DNA of 64,000 bases. Origin: Mucor racemosus. Taxonomy: Eukaryota; Mucoromycota; Mucoromycetes; Mucorales; Mucoraceae. Numbering within the stretch: the first letter of the stretch is position 1; each line of letters starts with the position of its first letter. The notes beneath the pieces are model-generated. The model was not told where the DNA came from and did not search any database. It was given only the letters and a program-made list of their open reading frames with translations. A program made the position numbers and the translations under genes. Of this stretch, positions 1-11,239 are shown piece after piece. The stretch spans positions 310,001 through 374,000 of the forward strand of contig JAPEHQ010000023.1 in NCBI GenBank assembly GCA_027405735.1. The letters are read 5' to 3'.

Positions 1-921
1 TCATGCAATTCCTCGGAAATGGCTTCTCTGTTTTCAATAAGATCTTGAACAGAATGACCACCACAAACATCACGCAAAGATGTGCTTGCTCTATTAAATT
101 ATATAATTTTAGTAAAAAATATAGGTTATCTAATATACTTTACAAACCTTTCAATCAATGCATGATTTACATCTGAGACACCATATACAGCTTGGTAAGG
201 ATCAACTACGTGCCAATAAATAACTGATTCTAAATTTACACTGACATTGTCCTATAAATATGTAAATATCGATCAGTTAAACTACATGTATTACAAATAT
301 AAACTCTAAAGAATTACCTTGGTAATAACATCTTGCTTGGGAATTTCAGTAACTTGGATAGTAATATCAATCCTTTTCAAATCTTCTGTCACTGGATTGA
401 CCTTGACAAGTCCAGGATCAACGCACTTGTAGAATTTACCGAATTTTGTAACTAATCCAACATTTCCTAATTTAAAACAATAGATTATTAGCCTTTGAAC
501 AAGTCAATGATAAGCTTACATAAGGCACATACCTTGACGGACTTTGTTGTAAGGATTAGGGCAACAAACAATGCAAGGAAACTATATTGATTTTACGTTA
601 GATATACAATCAAAACTGATAAGGCGGTTGCAATTATCTTCTTACCGATCCAAAGAAACCCATTGTATTACCAATGCAAGTCATCATTGTCTCATAAAAC
701 CCCTATAAATGTAAATCAACGTTAAATTTATTGATATAGTATGGTATAAATCTATTCGTACATGAGGAATATCTTTACTAATATCAAGTTCTCTTGCGTA
801 AGAGGCTTGCACACCACGCACTGCAATGCCAACAGTAATATCATCTAGTAGTAGCAAATCAGTAAATCATCAGTTTATCTACACAAGTTTTGTTTCAAGT
901 ACCTGCTTTGGAGTAACTCAT
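1..921 (-). CDS. Stomatin-like SPFH (band 7) protein, 3' end cut by window edge
   Basis: Membrane-scaffold protein of the stomatin/prohibitin (SPFH) superfamily, which organises lipid microdomains; its target is unknown. The start is the ATG at 921. Exons by eye: 921-903, 844-762, 702-646, 581-533, 466-318, 251-148 and about 91 down to position 1, all GT-AG and in frame. Visible marks are a cysteine cluster FPCIVCCPNPYNKV (likely palmitoylation or hairpin region), then NVGLVTKFGKFYKCVDPGL and VIYWHVVDPYQAVYGV of the SPFH core. The protein runs off the window after EAISEELH, so about the last third is missing. It is a diverged paralogue of the gene at 1447-2731, shares intron positions with it (before FPC/IPC and after the ER dipeptide) and is transcribed away from it. 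It could equally be called podocin- or prohibitin-like; the SPFH call is firm. Confidence 0.85.
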
Positions 922-1446
922 ATTAGATTTGTTTGTAAATTAAAGAAATAAAGTAAAATAAAAAGAGGAAAAGAGTATATAAGATTTGTGTTATTTTAAA
1001 TAGTTCAAGAGAAAAAGACGAAATAACGACAAGAAAGAATTTAGCTAACTTAATAGTTTTGAGAAATCTCTCACAGAAAATGAAAACAAGGTGTTTAAAA
1101 GGCGGCAAGGCGACACAAAAAATGCAGTGTTTATAGAGTATGAGCAGAATTATAGCTAAGTTTCATATGCAAACCATGCTAAGCAGTATGCTAAGGCTAA
1201 GCATTTTGGTCATAAAATTCACTTAAAAGGCGAAACTAGATTGAACCGCAACAATTGCTTAGCAGTTGTTACACTGGATTGCACTTTTGTGCTATTTGTA
1301 CGAGGTACTAAGCAGTCTTGTAATGCAACTTTCTGTATAATTTTCACACATGTATTTATTTCATATCTTGAAAAACCATCAGATATTTAACTTTACCACT
1401 TTTCTTTTGTATTTTTCATTTTTCTCGAATACTTTATCTTTCCAAC
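922..1446. promoter_or_regulatory. Shared intergenic region between two divergent stomatin-like genes
   Basis: A 525-bp region between the start codons of two head-to-head paralogues, so it must hold both promoters. It contains repeated GCTAAG words around 1165-1205 and an imperfect palindrome around 1248-1272 (AACAATTGCTTAGCAGTTGTT). These could be sites for co-regulation. That is inference; no known factor site is recognised. Confidence 0.4.
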
Positions 1447-2731
1447 ATGGCGACTCATAATAGCAATAATAATAACAAGAACCATAGCACGGATGACATT
1501 ATCCCCTTAACAAATCAAACTTACAGTAGAGGTGCTTCTCCTTCAATTAGCGGCCCTTCATCTGCTCATAATGCTAATGGTATTCAGCAAAAGAAGGGTG
1601 AATTTGCTACAAGTGGTGTACAACCTAGTTTCGCACTGAAACTTAACATCAACACAATTGATCATGTAAATAATATCTTTTGAAACAGAGATAATTTTAT
1701 GTTACTAATAGTAAATCAATAATAGGGATGGTACGGTAACATGATGAACGGCCTTGGTGCTATCATTGGTGGTCTTGGATCTGTAAGTATTTTCAATATC
1801 AGCAGCATCCTTGATTTTAATCAAATATCTATAGATTCCATGCTGTGTTTGCTGTCCTAATCCCTATAAACCTGTTAAACAAGGTAGTGTAGGTCTTATA
1901 TCTCGATTTGGCAAATTCTATAAATGTGTCGACCCTGGCCTTGTCAAAATCAATCCAGTAACTGAATCCATCACAAAAGTGGATGTCAAGATTCAAGTTG
2001 TCGATATTCCTTCTCAATTTGTTATGACAAAGGATAATATTACGATAAAGATTGATAGTGTTCTTTACTGGCATATTGTTGATCCTTATCAAGCCGAGTA
2101 TGGTGTACGTAATGTGAAAAAGGCATTAGTGGAAAGGTAAATTTGTCATGGAATATTAAAATCAATTTGTAAACACTAAACATTATCTACAGAACTCAGA
2201 CTACACTTCGTCATATCTTAGGTAGTAAAGTCTTACAAGAGTGTGTAGAAAACAGAGATTCTATTGCTCAAGAAGTTCAAGAAATTACTGGAAGAGTTGC
2301 TGCTGAATGGGGTGTCAAGGTAATTATAAACAATTAGACATGAGGATGAAAATATTAATTGATTTTACGCCATGCAGATTGAATCTATTTTGATCAAAGA
2401 TTTCAACTTCTCCAAGGAGTTACAAGAATCTCTCAGTGCTGCAGCACAAGCCAAACGTACTGGTGAATCAAAGATTATTTCAGCCAAGGCCGAAGTCGAT
2501 TCCGCCAAATTAATGAGAGAAGCAGCCGATATATTGAGCACACCTTCTGCAATGCAGATTAGATACCTCGAGACATTAAACAGTATCTCCAAGGCTCCAC
2601 AAACAAGAGTCATCTTTTTACCACCAAGTGATCATGGAAATGACAATTCAGCAGTTTTGAACTCGAATGGACAAACTTCTTCATTCGGTCCTCTTCAAGC
2701 CCAAAATTACCTTACAATAGGTAATCAGTAA
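1447..2731 (+). CDS. Stomatin-like SPFH (band 7) protein, complete
   Basis: Complete stomatin-family gene of 352 codons. Exons by eye: 1447-1665, 1726-1782, 1835-2136, 2193-2319 and 2378-2731, in frame across all four introns. The N-terminus (about residues 1-70) is polar and Asn/Ser-rich. A short Gly-rich segment (NMMNGLGAIIGGLGS) leads into IPCCVCCPNPYKPVKQG, a cysteine cluster next to a presumed membrane hairpin. The SPFH core follows (SVGLISRFGKFYKCVDPGL, VLYWHIVDPYQAEYGV), then a helical segment rich in Ala and Glu (about residues 240-290) typical of the stomatin oligomerisation region. The C-terminal tail is polar. Stomatins oligomerise at membranes and modulate channels or proteases; the partner here is unknown. 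The divergent gene at 1-921 is a paralogue. The start is supported by continuous coding from the ATG and an AT-rich leader. Confidence 0.9.
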
Positions 2732-3099
2732 TAATAATTTTTAATTTAGTATATAAAAAAGACCAACATATAATAATATCATAATCATTAATAAAATATA
2801 TACTTTTTACTTTCAATATGTTTCGCCGTTATCTTATATAATTAATTTAGGGGGAACGAGTTAAGGGTACATGCTGATTACATGAGTTTCTGAAATTTCA
2901 GTTGGCAGACGTAATATATCTTTATAATATAGTACTTTTTAATCCCATATTGGCATTTTCCATTGTTAATATGTGATATCTTCATAAGACTAGCAATATA
3001 AAGTCGGTTCAAAATAAATAAACATATTCGAATAACCCGACAAAAGCTAAACTTTTGTAGATAATTATCAGAAAATAGATTTTTAAAAGAGCCAATTTA
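2732..3099. other. Intergenic, no gene seen
   Basis: AT-rich downstream region of the stomatin-like gene. It contains AATAAA-like words near 2790 and 3015 that could serve polyadenylation. No coding pattern or repeat was recognised. Confidence 0.4.
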
Positions 3100-3539
3100 C
3101 AGGGTTGGCAAATTGTCAAAAATCGAAGCGTTCCGCTCATTCTTTTACTAACCTAATATTAATTTTTTTTTAGAATATATGTTAGGCGCTACAAAACATC
3201 CATATATGAATGGGTCGCATTATGCTGCCTGTTCCTTAGTTCATTTTATATCTCACGAAAGGCTCAAAAATACATAAGATCCGCTATTTTTTCCTTAAAA
3301 ACCGGGCGCGACTTTTCATTTCTGCTCTTCTTTTTTTTCACTAGATAACACCAAGAAAAAATTATATGCCAATGCACCTGAGATGTTCGACTTCAATGGA
3401 AAGATGCGTTTACAAAAATATCCTATATCTAGCAGGAGAAGTAATTTTTTTAGTGCTAATGTTTCAGATTTTTACAGGCATTTAGGTAATTCAAATTTAC
3501 TAATAAAGATTCAAAACTTTGAGCCTTCATATCTTTGCA
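3100..3539 (+). repeat. Family C repeat, partial copy C4 with decayed coding sequence
   Basis: Reverse-complement relative of sequence at 36600-37170 and 16560-16900. On this strand a broken reading frame starts at 3207 (YEWVALCCLFL, then YISRKAQK, then SLKTGRDFSFLLFFFF). It aligns at protein level with the minus strand at 36900-37050 (YELVALCYLFLNLFYISQK, then SLKTGSRFSS). A second piece (FFSANVSDFYRHL) lies at 3449-3487 and is also seen at 16580-16850. The copy is cut at 3539, where the inverted-repeat arm begins. No known transposase domain is recognised, so the parent element is unidentified. Confidence 0.55.
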
Positions 3540-5174
3540 AAAAATCAAGCTTTTCATAGCTTATAACAATGACAATAATGGGATGTTTCTAATTTTAGTT
3601 TGACATTATCATAAGGCGGGATGATAATACGTTTGATACTACTGTAGATGGAGCAAATCAATTTAACTTATGGAATTTGAATACAAATACCGAGGAACCA
3701 TTTGTAAGTACTTAAGTTGGTTCTTCTGGTAAAGCATTAAATAAATTGGCTTGGGATAAAGAGGGTAAAAAGGTGGCAATAGGTTCTAGTGATGACCATG
3801 TTTATATTTATAATACTGTAAAGGTAAGGTTAAACCTCAATGTAAGTCACCTCCAGTGCAGTAATTATGAAGTAAGACTATATTATCATCAAAGAAACTA
3901 CCACACAATATTAACACGTATAAAGATTTATAGTAATAAGCTTGAATCAAGTGGGTACAGCATCGTGAATTCTTGAAAAAGTTCTCAAGTATTATAAAAT
4001 CTCTTATTTTTAAGTCTTACAAGGCTTATAAGCGGAATATTAATTTCGAAAATTATTCTTGTCCAGATCATCAATTTTGACATTTTTAAATTTTTTTTTC
4101 TGATTTTGCAAATTTAGAGTTAATTATACTACCAATTATAAAAACAAAAAATACACACATATTCAAAATTAAGCGCTTTATTTAATCAATAAAAAATAAC
4201 AAACATTTTTATTGCAAAATATTACATGAAAATCCTTTAATCAAAAATCCGTTTTTGGGCCAAAAGTACAAATTTTCATTATATAATTTCTCATATTAAG
4301 CTTTTATAAAATTTATAGTAGATATTGCTACAATTTTGTCTCATAATGTAGTATGTTTAAACGTTGATTTTGGTATCAAAATTTGATTTTTCTGTTTTTT
4401 GATCAAAATCATGAGTGTTGGTAAGGATAAAATGAGTCCCAAAAATGTCCGCTACAAAATCTGAATTTTCAGACCATACATGGTTAAATATAAGAAAAGT
4501 TGAAGAAAAACGCCTTTTGATTTAAAATTTATTAGATATACCATAATATAAGAGACTTAGCCATTCAATCTTGCTATGCTCAATTACAGCGTCGCTCTAC
4601 GGGCTCGCTTTTGCAATTTTTTAATGAATGTTCAGTATGGTATGACAGACGGTTTTTCTGGTAGAAAAATATATGTTTCTATGATAACAGATATTATTGC
4701 CTATTTAGTTTAGTTTATGGTTGATGTGCTGTACTGCCGCTTTTACATTGGCTGAAATGAACAATTTAGCAGGGTCCTAATTGCGCTAAATAATGTAAAG
4801 CCTTGAAATCCTTTTCTACGTGTGTTGTTTCTCTCTTCTTGTTTTCATATTATTCCAAGGATATATTCACCGTTTGATAAGGCATATCAGACTATCAAGC
4901 TGATATTCTTTCTTTTTTTATCTGAATACGTATGCTAACATAAGAGACTAATGTTTTTACTATAGGTAGCAGTCTATATTAGAGGCTGATATTTTCATTT
5001 AACAGCATTTTAGGATCAAATAGCATTAGTTACTGCTGTATTCTTGTACGTATTTCTTGATTACCAGATCAAATTGAAGGCAATAATATTTATATCTACT
5101 CAATAAAACGCTAGGATTGCTTACAAACCCACGAAATATTCCAGAAAAGTGATAAAATTTCAAATGACATAGAA
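3540..5174 (+). repeat. Left arm of a 1635-bp inverted repeat (family E)
   Basis: Reverse complement of 7284-8918: every position x in this arm pairs with 12458 minus x. All stretches I compared matched, including the internal 76-codon open frames (3746-3976 and 8482-8712), which translate identically. The left arm continues inward beyond 5174 for about 65 bp with sequence also found next to the related copy at about 31616-31680 (reverse complement). So this side is the genuine element continuation, while the outer side is cut at 3540 against family C. Diverged copies of the family lie at 29780-30712 and 31676-34250. Confidence 0.9.
3599..3823 (+). pseudogene. Captured fragment resembling dynein intermediate chain C-terminus (left-arm copy)
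   Basis: In one frame this reads TTVDGANQFNLWNLNTNTEE, then PFVST, a TAA stop at 3713-3715, then VGSSGKALNKLAWDKEGK and KVAIGSSDDHVYIYNTVK. The pattern DG..., LWNLN..TE.P, followed by ALN+..W...G+++A+G...G.V.IY, is that of the last WD40 blades of cytoplasmic dynein intermediate chain. The sequence ends at AAG followed by GTAAGG, like a retained splice donor, and starts after a TTTTAG that looks like an acceptor. It is about 75 codons with an in-frame stop and cannot encode a working chain. Another WD40 gene as the source is possible. Confidence 0.6.
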
Positions 5175-5414
5175 ACAAAAAAAAAGAATAATCTGATGTC
5201 TTGTCTAATAACCATAATTTTGATCGTAGCTATACTTGAAAACAAATATTTTTACAACCGACAATCGTAAACTAAAATAGTAAGTTTAAAGAAGGTTAAT
5301 TTGCTTGAATTGTATGTGTGATAAAGTAACACCTATAGTTTTAGATTTGGCTTGCATATAATTTTAAGCAGTAAGTGTTATTTAAGTCTATGTTCGAGCA
5401 AAAACCATTGTTGC

Positions 5415-5942
5415 TGTAAACATTATAGTTATAAACATATTTACAAATAATAATAATCGTAAATATATTGGCTCTTGCATGTATTGCTCTACATCAAGAA
5501 CGTATTGAATTATATTGTCTATAATCTATATTAATAAAAACAAATGTAATTTAAGAACCCATTCCAGTAAAAAATACAATGGTATTTTGAGAACGGCACG
5601 ATTCTCATGTACAAACCAATTTGTGCCTATTCGATCAGCTCATTATTATGCTCACGGTCAGGTTTTATTATTATGCACAAATATGAATAGTGATATGCTT
5701 ATGGGCAATTCTACTATTAAGCATACATGGGATTAATGCTATGCGCACGGACAGAATCTATAATTCTGTACATACAGGCTTTTTGTTATGCTCGTGTGCA
5801 GTTTCTTTTGTTGTGCCCATGTGCAGCATCTTGTTATCTTTTTAGCCATTATTCAGTGAGCGCAACAACTCATCAGGCCATAGTGAGCAGCCCACCTAGG
5901 TACAACAAAATCATCTTCTTGTGCAGCACAGGTCGGCCGTAG
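5415..5942 (+). repeat. Family D repeat, copy D1
   Basis: About 500 bp that recurs in reverse complement at 29264-29780. Shared landmarks are ATATTGGCTCTTGCATG near 5466, the segment around CACGATTCTCATGTACAAACC, and the end CAGCACAGGTCGGCCGTAG at about 5924-5942. It is rich in short words such as TTATGC and TGTGC. No coding function is evident; the open frames in it are not shared between copies. It lies inside the spacer of the inverted repeat. Confidence 0.75.
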
Positions 5943-6753
5943 TGCTTCTATATACTGTATAAAAAATCTTTTAAATTTATGATTTTATAGACTCTTTTTG
6001 AATCCGGTTGTATCATCTTATACTTTTCAAGTTCAATCCGTTATCAGGCTAATAATGTTGTAGGTTGTATTTATGCTTTACTTAAAATAAGCCTTTGAAT
6101 AATCAGTAGCAGCAATACAGCCGAAACTTAATTTTTGTATGAAATTTCAATACCTGCATCTTATAGCTGCTTGGAATATTTAAACAGCCGCTTCCAGGCT
6201 GCCCGATAATTTTTCTAGAGATTTAAAGCTTAGAAATATCATTAGATGGCCGCTTCCGGAGATTGTTCGGCTTTTTTGGAAGAGTGGCCATTGGTAAAAA
6301 TATGAATTATATACCATTGTGGAACAGGTAGAGATATTCACGGAAAAAAAGTATAAAAAAACAATAGGAATTCGACTAGATAATGTTAGGCTTTTATTAT
6401 CAAGTAGAACTTAATTGACTCTTCTTTGAAAGGAAGATGTCCTTCTATTTATACACAATTTCTAATCTATATTATAAATTAATGAGAACAAATAGGAACA
6501 TGCCATTTCCATAATCTACCCGATATCTTTAGGTCCTGATTTTATCATGAATGAAATCAGGCCATATTGAATAATGGTGTATTTATGATTCAGGTCAATA
6601 ATTATAATTTGCTAGGATCCACATCTCGGTTATAAGATTACTTGCTGTATCAATCAGACATGTCAAATCAAAGTGATTCCTGATTTATCCCAGCGGTAAT
6701 TCAAGTTAGACACCAGATGAAATGGAGATCTAAATGAATGTAATCCACAACCA
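5943..6753. other. Unassigned repeat-derived sequence in the inverted-repeat spacer
   Basis: No gene. A short block near 6324-6365 (AGAGATATTCACGGAAAAAA and onward) matches the reverse complement of 51730-51775, next to the other LTR-A copy. Fragments of retrotransposon flanks are therefore probably present. The word TTTATCCCAGCGGTAATTCAAG near 6677 resembles internal LTR-A sequence. Boundaries could not be fixed by eye. Confidence 0.4.
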
Positions 6754-7279
6754 TGTTGTATGCCACCAAGTACCATTTGCTATCTCCTTCTACAGCATCA
6801 ATACATCTTACAATTTATTGACTACAAGATTTATTGAAATGCAAACTTTTGATACTGGATATAAAAGTCTCCTAGCGTACTAAATTTATCCAGCAATTAC
6901 CAATAACGCTTGGATCTCAATTATAACACCATATTATTTTATCCCAGCGGTTAATCAATCAAGTAGCAATCAAATCAACATCCAAGCATATTTAGCGCAG
7001 CATTGAAACAAGACAACTCACAAGCTCTGCAAGAACGGTTAAATTATGATTGATCCATTTCAATCCATAAATTACTATCAAACAGATCTAATAGTTCAAT
7101 AGTGCCTTAAATTATATCTCAGGATCTCAATGTCAAATCAATATAAAAGGCCAAACTTTTATATCTAAATAAACGATATCTTGTTTGTATTATACAGTTG
7201 AAAAACTGATTCATTACTCATTCTTTTATAATTGTGTTCTTTTTTAAGTATTATTTATCAATCCTGAGAATATACGGCA
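6754..7279 (+). mobile_element. LTR-A, lone long terminal repeat (526 bp)
   Basis: Begins TGTTGTATGCCACC and ends TATACGGCA, so it has TG...CA termini. It is homologous over its length to the solo LTR at 33055-33583 (opposite orientation) and to the split LTR at 44433-44610 plus 51358-51722. No internal retrotransposon genes adjoin it. The flanks (AACCA and TTGCT) are not a target-site duplication. Its 3' end lies 4 bp from the start of the right inverted-repeat arm, so a rearrangement probably removed the original flank. Confidence 0.75.
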
Positions 7280-7283
7280 TTGC

Positions 7284-8918
7284 TTCTATGTCATTTGAAA
7301 TTTTATCACTTTTCTGGAATATTTCGTGGGTTTGTAAGCAATCCTAGCGTTTTATTGAGTAGATATAAATATTATTGCCTTCAATTTGATCTGGTAATCA
7401 AGAAATACGTACAAGAATACAGCAGTAACTAATGCTATTTGATCCTAAAATGCTGTTAAATGAAAATATCAGCCTCTAATATAGACTGCTACCTATAGTA
7501 AAAACATTAGTCTCTTATGTTAGCATACGTATTCAGATAAAAAAAGAAAGAATATCAGCTTGATAGTCTGATATGCCTTATCAAACGGTGAATATATCCT
7601 TGGAATAATATGAAAACAAGAAGAGAGAAACAACACACGTAGAAAAGGATTTCAAGGCTTTACATTATTTAGCGCAATTAGGACCCTGCTAAATTGTTCA
7701 TTTCAGCCAATGTAAAAGCGGCAGTACAGCACATCAACCATAAACTAAACTAAATAGGCAATAATATCTGTTATCATAGAAACATATATTTTTCTACCAG
7801 AAAAACCGTCTGTCATACCATACTGAACATTCATTAAAAAATTGCAAAAGCGAGCCCGTAGAGCGACGCTGTAATTGAGCATAGCAAGATTGAATGGCTA
7901 AGTCTCTTATATTATGGTATATCTAATAAATTTTAAATCAAAAGGCGTTTTTCTTCAACTTTTCTTATATTTAACCATGTATGGTCTGAAAATTCAGATT
8001 TTGTAGCGGACATTTTTGGGACTCATTTTATCCTTACCAACACTCATGATTTTGATCAAAAAACAGAAAAATCAAATTTTGATACCAAAATCAACGTTTA
8101 AACATACTACATTATGAGACAAAATTGTAGCAATATCTACTATAAATTTTATAAAAGCTTAATATGAGAAATTATATAATGAAAATTTGTACTTTTGGCC
8201 CAAAAACGGATTTTTGATTAAAGGATTTTCATGTAATATTTTGCAATAAAAATGTTTGTTATTTTTTATTGATTAAATAAAGCGCTTAATTTTGAATATG
8301 TGTGTATTTTTTGTTTTTATAATTGGTAGTATAATTAACTCTAAATTTGCAAAATCAGAAAAAAAAATTTAAAAATGTCAAAATTGATGATCTGGACAAG
8401 AATAATTTTCGAAATTAATATTCCGCTTATAAGCCTTGTAAGACTTAAAAATAAGAGATTTTATAATACTTGAGAACTTTTTCAAGAATTCACGATGCTG
8501 TACCCACTTGATTCAAGCTTATTACTATAAATCTTTATACGTGTTAATATTGTGTGGTAGTTTCTTTGATGATAATATAGTCTTACTTCATAATTACTGC
8601 ACTGGAGGTGACTTACATTGAGGTTTAACCTTACCTTTACAGTATTATAAATATAAACATGGTCATCACTAGAACCTATTGCCACCTTTTTACCCTCTTT
8701 ATCCCAAGCCAATTTATTTAATGCTTTACCAGAAGAACCAACTTAAGTACTTACAAATGGTTCCTCGGTATTTGTATTCAAATTCCATAAGTTAAATTGA
8801 TTTGCTCCATCTACAGTAGTATCAAACGTATTATCATCCCGCCTTATGATAATGTCAAACTAAAATTAGAAACATCCCATTATTGTCATTGTTATAAGCT
8901 ATGAAAAGCTTGATTTTT
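7284..8918 (-). repeat. Right arm of the 1635-bp inverted repeat (family E)
   Basis: Reverse complement of 3540-5174, same length; the stretches compared match. The right arm is truncated on its inner side (7284, beside LTR-A). It continues outward past 8918 with sequence also present in the family E copy at 33838-34250. The two arms are thus overlapping parts of a longer element, identical only across the shared 1635 bp. That fits a recent inverted duplication or gene conversion. Confidence 0.9.
8635..8859 (-). pseudogene. Captured dynein intermediate chain-like fragment (right-arm copy)
   Basis: Mirror copy of the fragment at 3599-3823, with the same in-frame stop and the same LWNLN and HVYIY motifs. 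Non-functional remnant within a repeat; see that entry for the reasoning. Confidence 0.6.
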
Positions 8919-9310
8919 AATAATACAGCAGCAATTAAATAAAAAACAAGATGATACTAATAGCATATAATGAGTATTTAACATCTAAGTAAGTCTGATG
9001 AAGTATCCTTTTAACCCCTTTTAAAAATCCGGAGGCAAACACAACATCTTGGTCCTGTAATTTCTATCCATCAAAATGTTGCGATTTCCACTGCACAATA
9101 AATGCATCTTTTATCAACCTTGCCCTCGATGTACATTGGGTATGAGTTTTTTACCAGTTGTAATTTCACTGATTCATTAAAATTCAGCCATATTGAACGA
9201 TGATTTGTAGCATTATTGCCAAAAAAAAAGGATAAATGCTTCAAGAGTTTTCTGCATATCAAATTATGCAACTTAGTAGCAATGATTGCACTTACTGTAA
9301 CTATTCTTAT
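8919..9310. repeat. Outer extension of family E repeat
   Basis: Continues the right arm outward. It is nearly identical to about 33838-34240, including the stretch around CTTTTAACCCCTTTTAAAAA and the block ending TTATCAACCTTG. It ends near the (TA)n tract at about 9336. No gene is seen. Confidence 0.7.
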
Positions 9311-11239
9311 GCTTTTTGAACCGACTGTACTTGTTTATATATATATATATATATATACTTAAGATAACAATCAGCTAAAATACAATTAGAACCAGATATA
9401 TTTATTTAAGTATATAGTATAAGGAAAAAAGGATGAAGATGTCAAACTATGAATATAAAGATCAGGTATTTATATGTTTTAGGACCGCGGATATAGGGTA
9501 TAACATTCGGTAGTTAAATCTTGATTTCATAAGTTGGAAGACCAGTTGTATGAGGTTTTGATGGGAATAAATTTGACCCGAACCAGTTCCGACAAGGAGG
9601 AGGCAAATTTAAGTAGATAGGATATTCTTAGATGATTGATTAAATGGGAGAATATTATTTATAACAGAAAAAAGCAATGTGAATTGCAGGAAAAGATTTA
9701 CATCGGCTCAGCTTAAATAATATCACATCATCTTATTAGACTAAACATAATATATAATACAATCGCTCCACCTTATTCCATAATTGAAATAAAGTTGATA
9801 TGCATCATTCCTTACAGTTCCTAACTCTAATGATCATGTCCAGATAACCTATTAAGAACTTACGATAAACCACACCTTCTGCGCTTATTATTAGTATTAC
9901 ATAATTACATAATCCAGCTCAATATTTAGTCAGTTATCTTAAACATATAACACGCAAATCAATTAACGATGTTAAAATAATCCCTCGCTTTTATTCTCTT
10001 TAAACTAATTGATTACTTTCGAAAAAAAATTCTAGGTAGCCTGCATGTAAATCTATATTGAACCATCTCACCCTACGTTTAATAGCAACAACAAGCACAT
10101 ACAAAATAAAGCTAATGGGACATATGACGGTTTCAATCCATGTATACAGTGAAGCTAAATAAACAGTTTTTATACGTAGATACATTCAAAATATTGATAT
10201 ACATATAACGTTCTTCTTCGTCGTCATAATACAAAAATAAACTATCAAACTATTATAGTAATTGATATGTCCAAATACGTCTTTAGAATAAATGAATACT
10301 GTATCACTACTATGTAACAATCTCGAATCGGTATCAACTTAAAACTAAAAGATCTATACGTAAAGATCTAAATACAAATAATCCTCAAGAATTATATCTC
10401 AAAAGTCTACGTTTAGGAACAAGTACTCTGGCTCGATGCTGTGTTATACAGAAAAAAACTTTCATCAAGGGTCAACAGAACTCAAGGAATTATCAACAAA
10501 GATATTATATCTATTTGTAATGAGTCAAACATTTCAGTTTCATTCATGCAAAACCTTGCCTCATTCCTTATGTAAATACTACAAGGAAATCATTACATGA
10601 TCCCTTGTAGATTTATCTGTCTTGTTACACTCCCTTTACTTTTATTTATTCACTAATAAATATCTAATTTACAAATAAGAACACCAACCTTCATCAATCC
10701 AGTGATCACCAATTTATAATAACAAGAATAATATCTATAATAAGCATATTATCCACCTTTGTTGTTAGTCCAAAATTACAGATCATTACACCATTTTATT
10801 CTTTATCTAATGGCAATAATCCAAAGTATCACATATTTGACTCATTGGAAAACATTCTCTCTAAAAGAATAACATATATTCGCAGAAAATACATAATCCT
10901 AATGCCATTATTATCACGTATCCATTTCTCTTAATTTTTACTTGGAAATTACCTTTTTTGCCACGTCATATACAGTAATGCTCAAAAATACAAAATTCTT
11001 TACTTTTGATTTATTGATATCTCTACCAATTACATATATTTTACAAACCATTATTATACACCGAATTAAGTATGCATATTGGATAAGTAGTTACATTACA
11101 TTTAAAAGCCTGGTAAAAGCGTTTCACATTTGCAATAGCCAGAAAAGCAAAATTTGTCAAATAATTGGTTATTTGCAAAACTCCAATAAACAGCATTATG
11201 CCTCCTTTTTTCTAGCTGTATTTTATAATGCCTCAATTT
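9311..11239. other. Long AT-rich gap without a recognisable gene
   Basis: Starts with a (TA)n microsatellite near 9336-9357. No open frame here has coding character: frames are short, Ile/Lys/Phe-rich and without motifs. No tRNA-like or rRNA-like segment was seen. Confidence 0.4.

Noticed and set aside
3746..3976. 76-codon open frame (also its mirror at 8482-8712) as a real gene
   Set aside because: It is the second half of the dynein-like fragment plus repeat sequence; the upstream half is cut off by a stop and related copies are broken.
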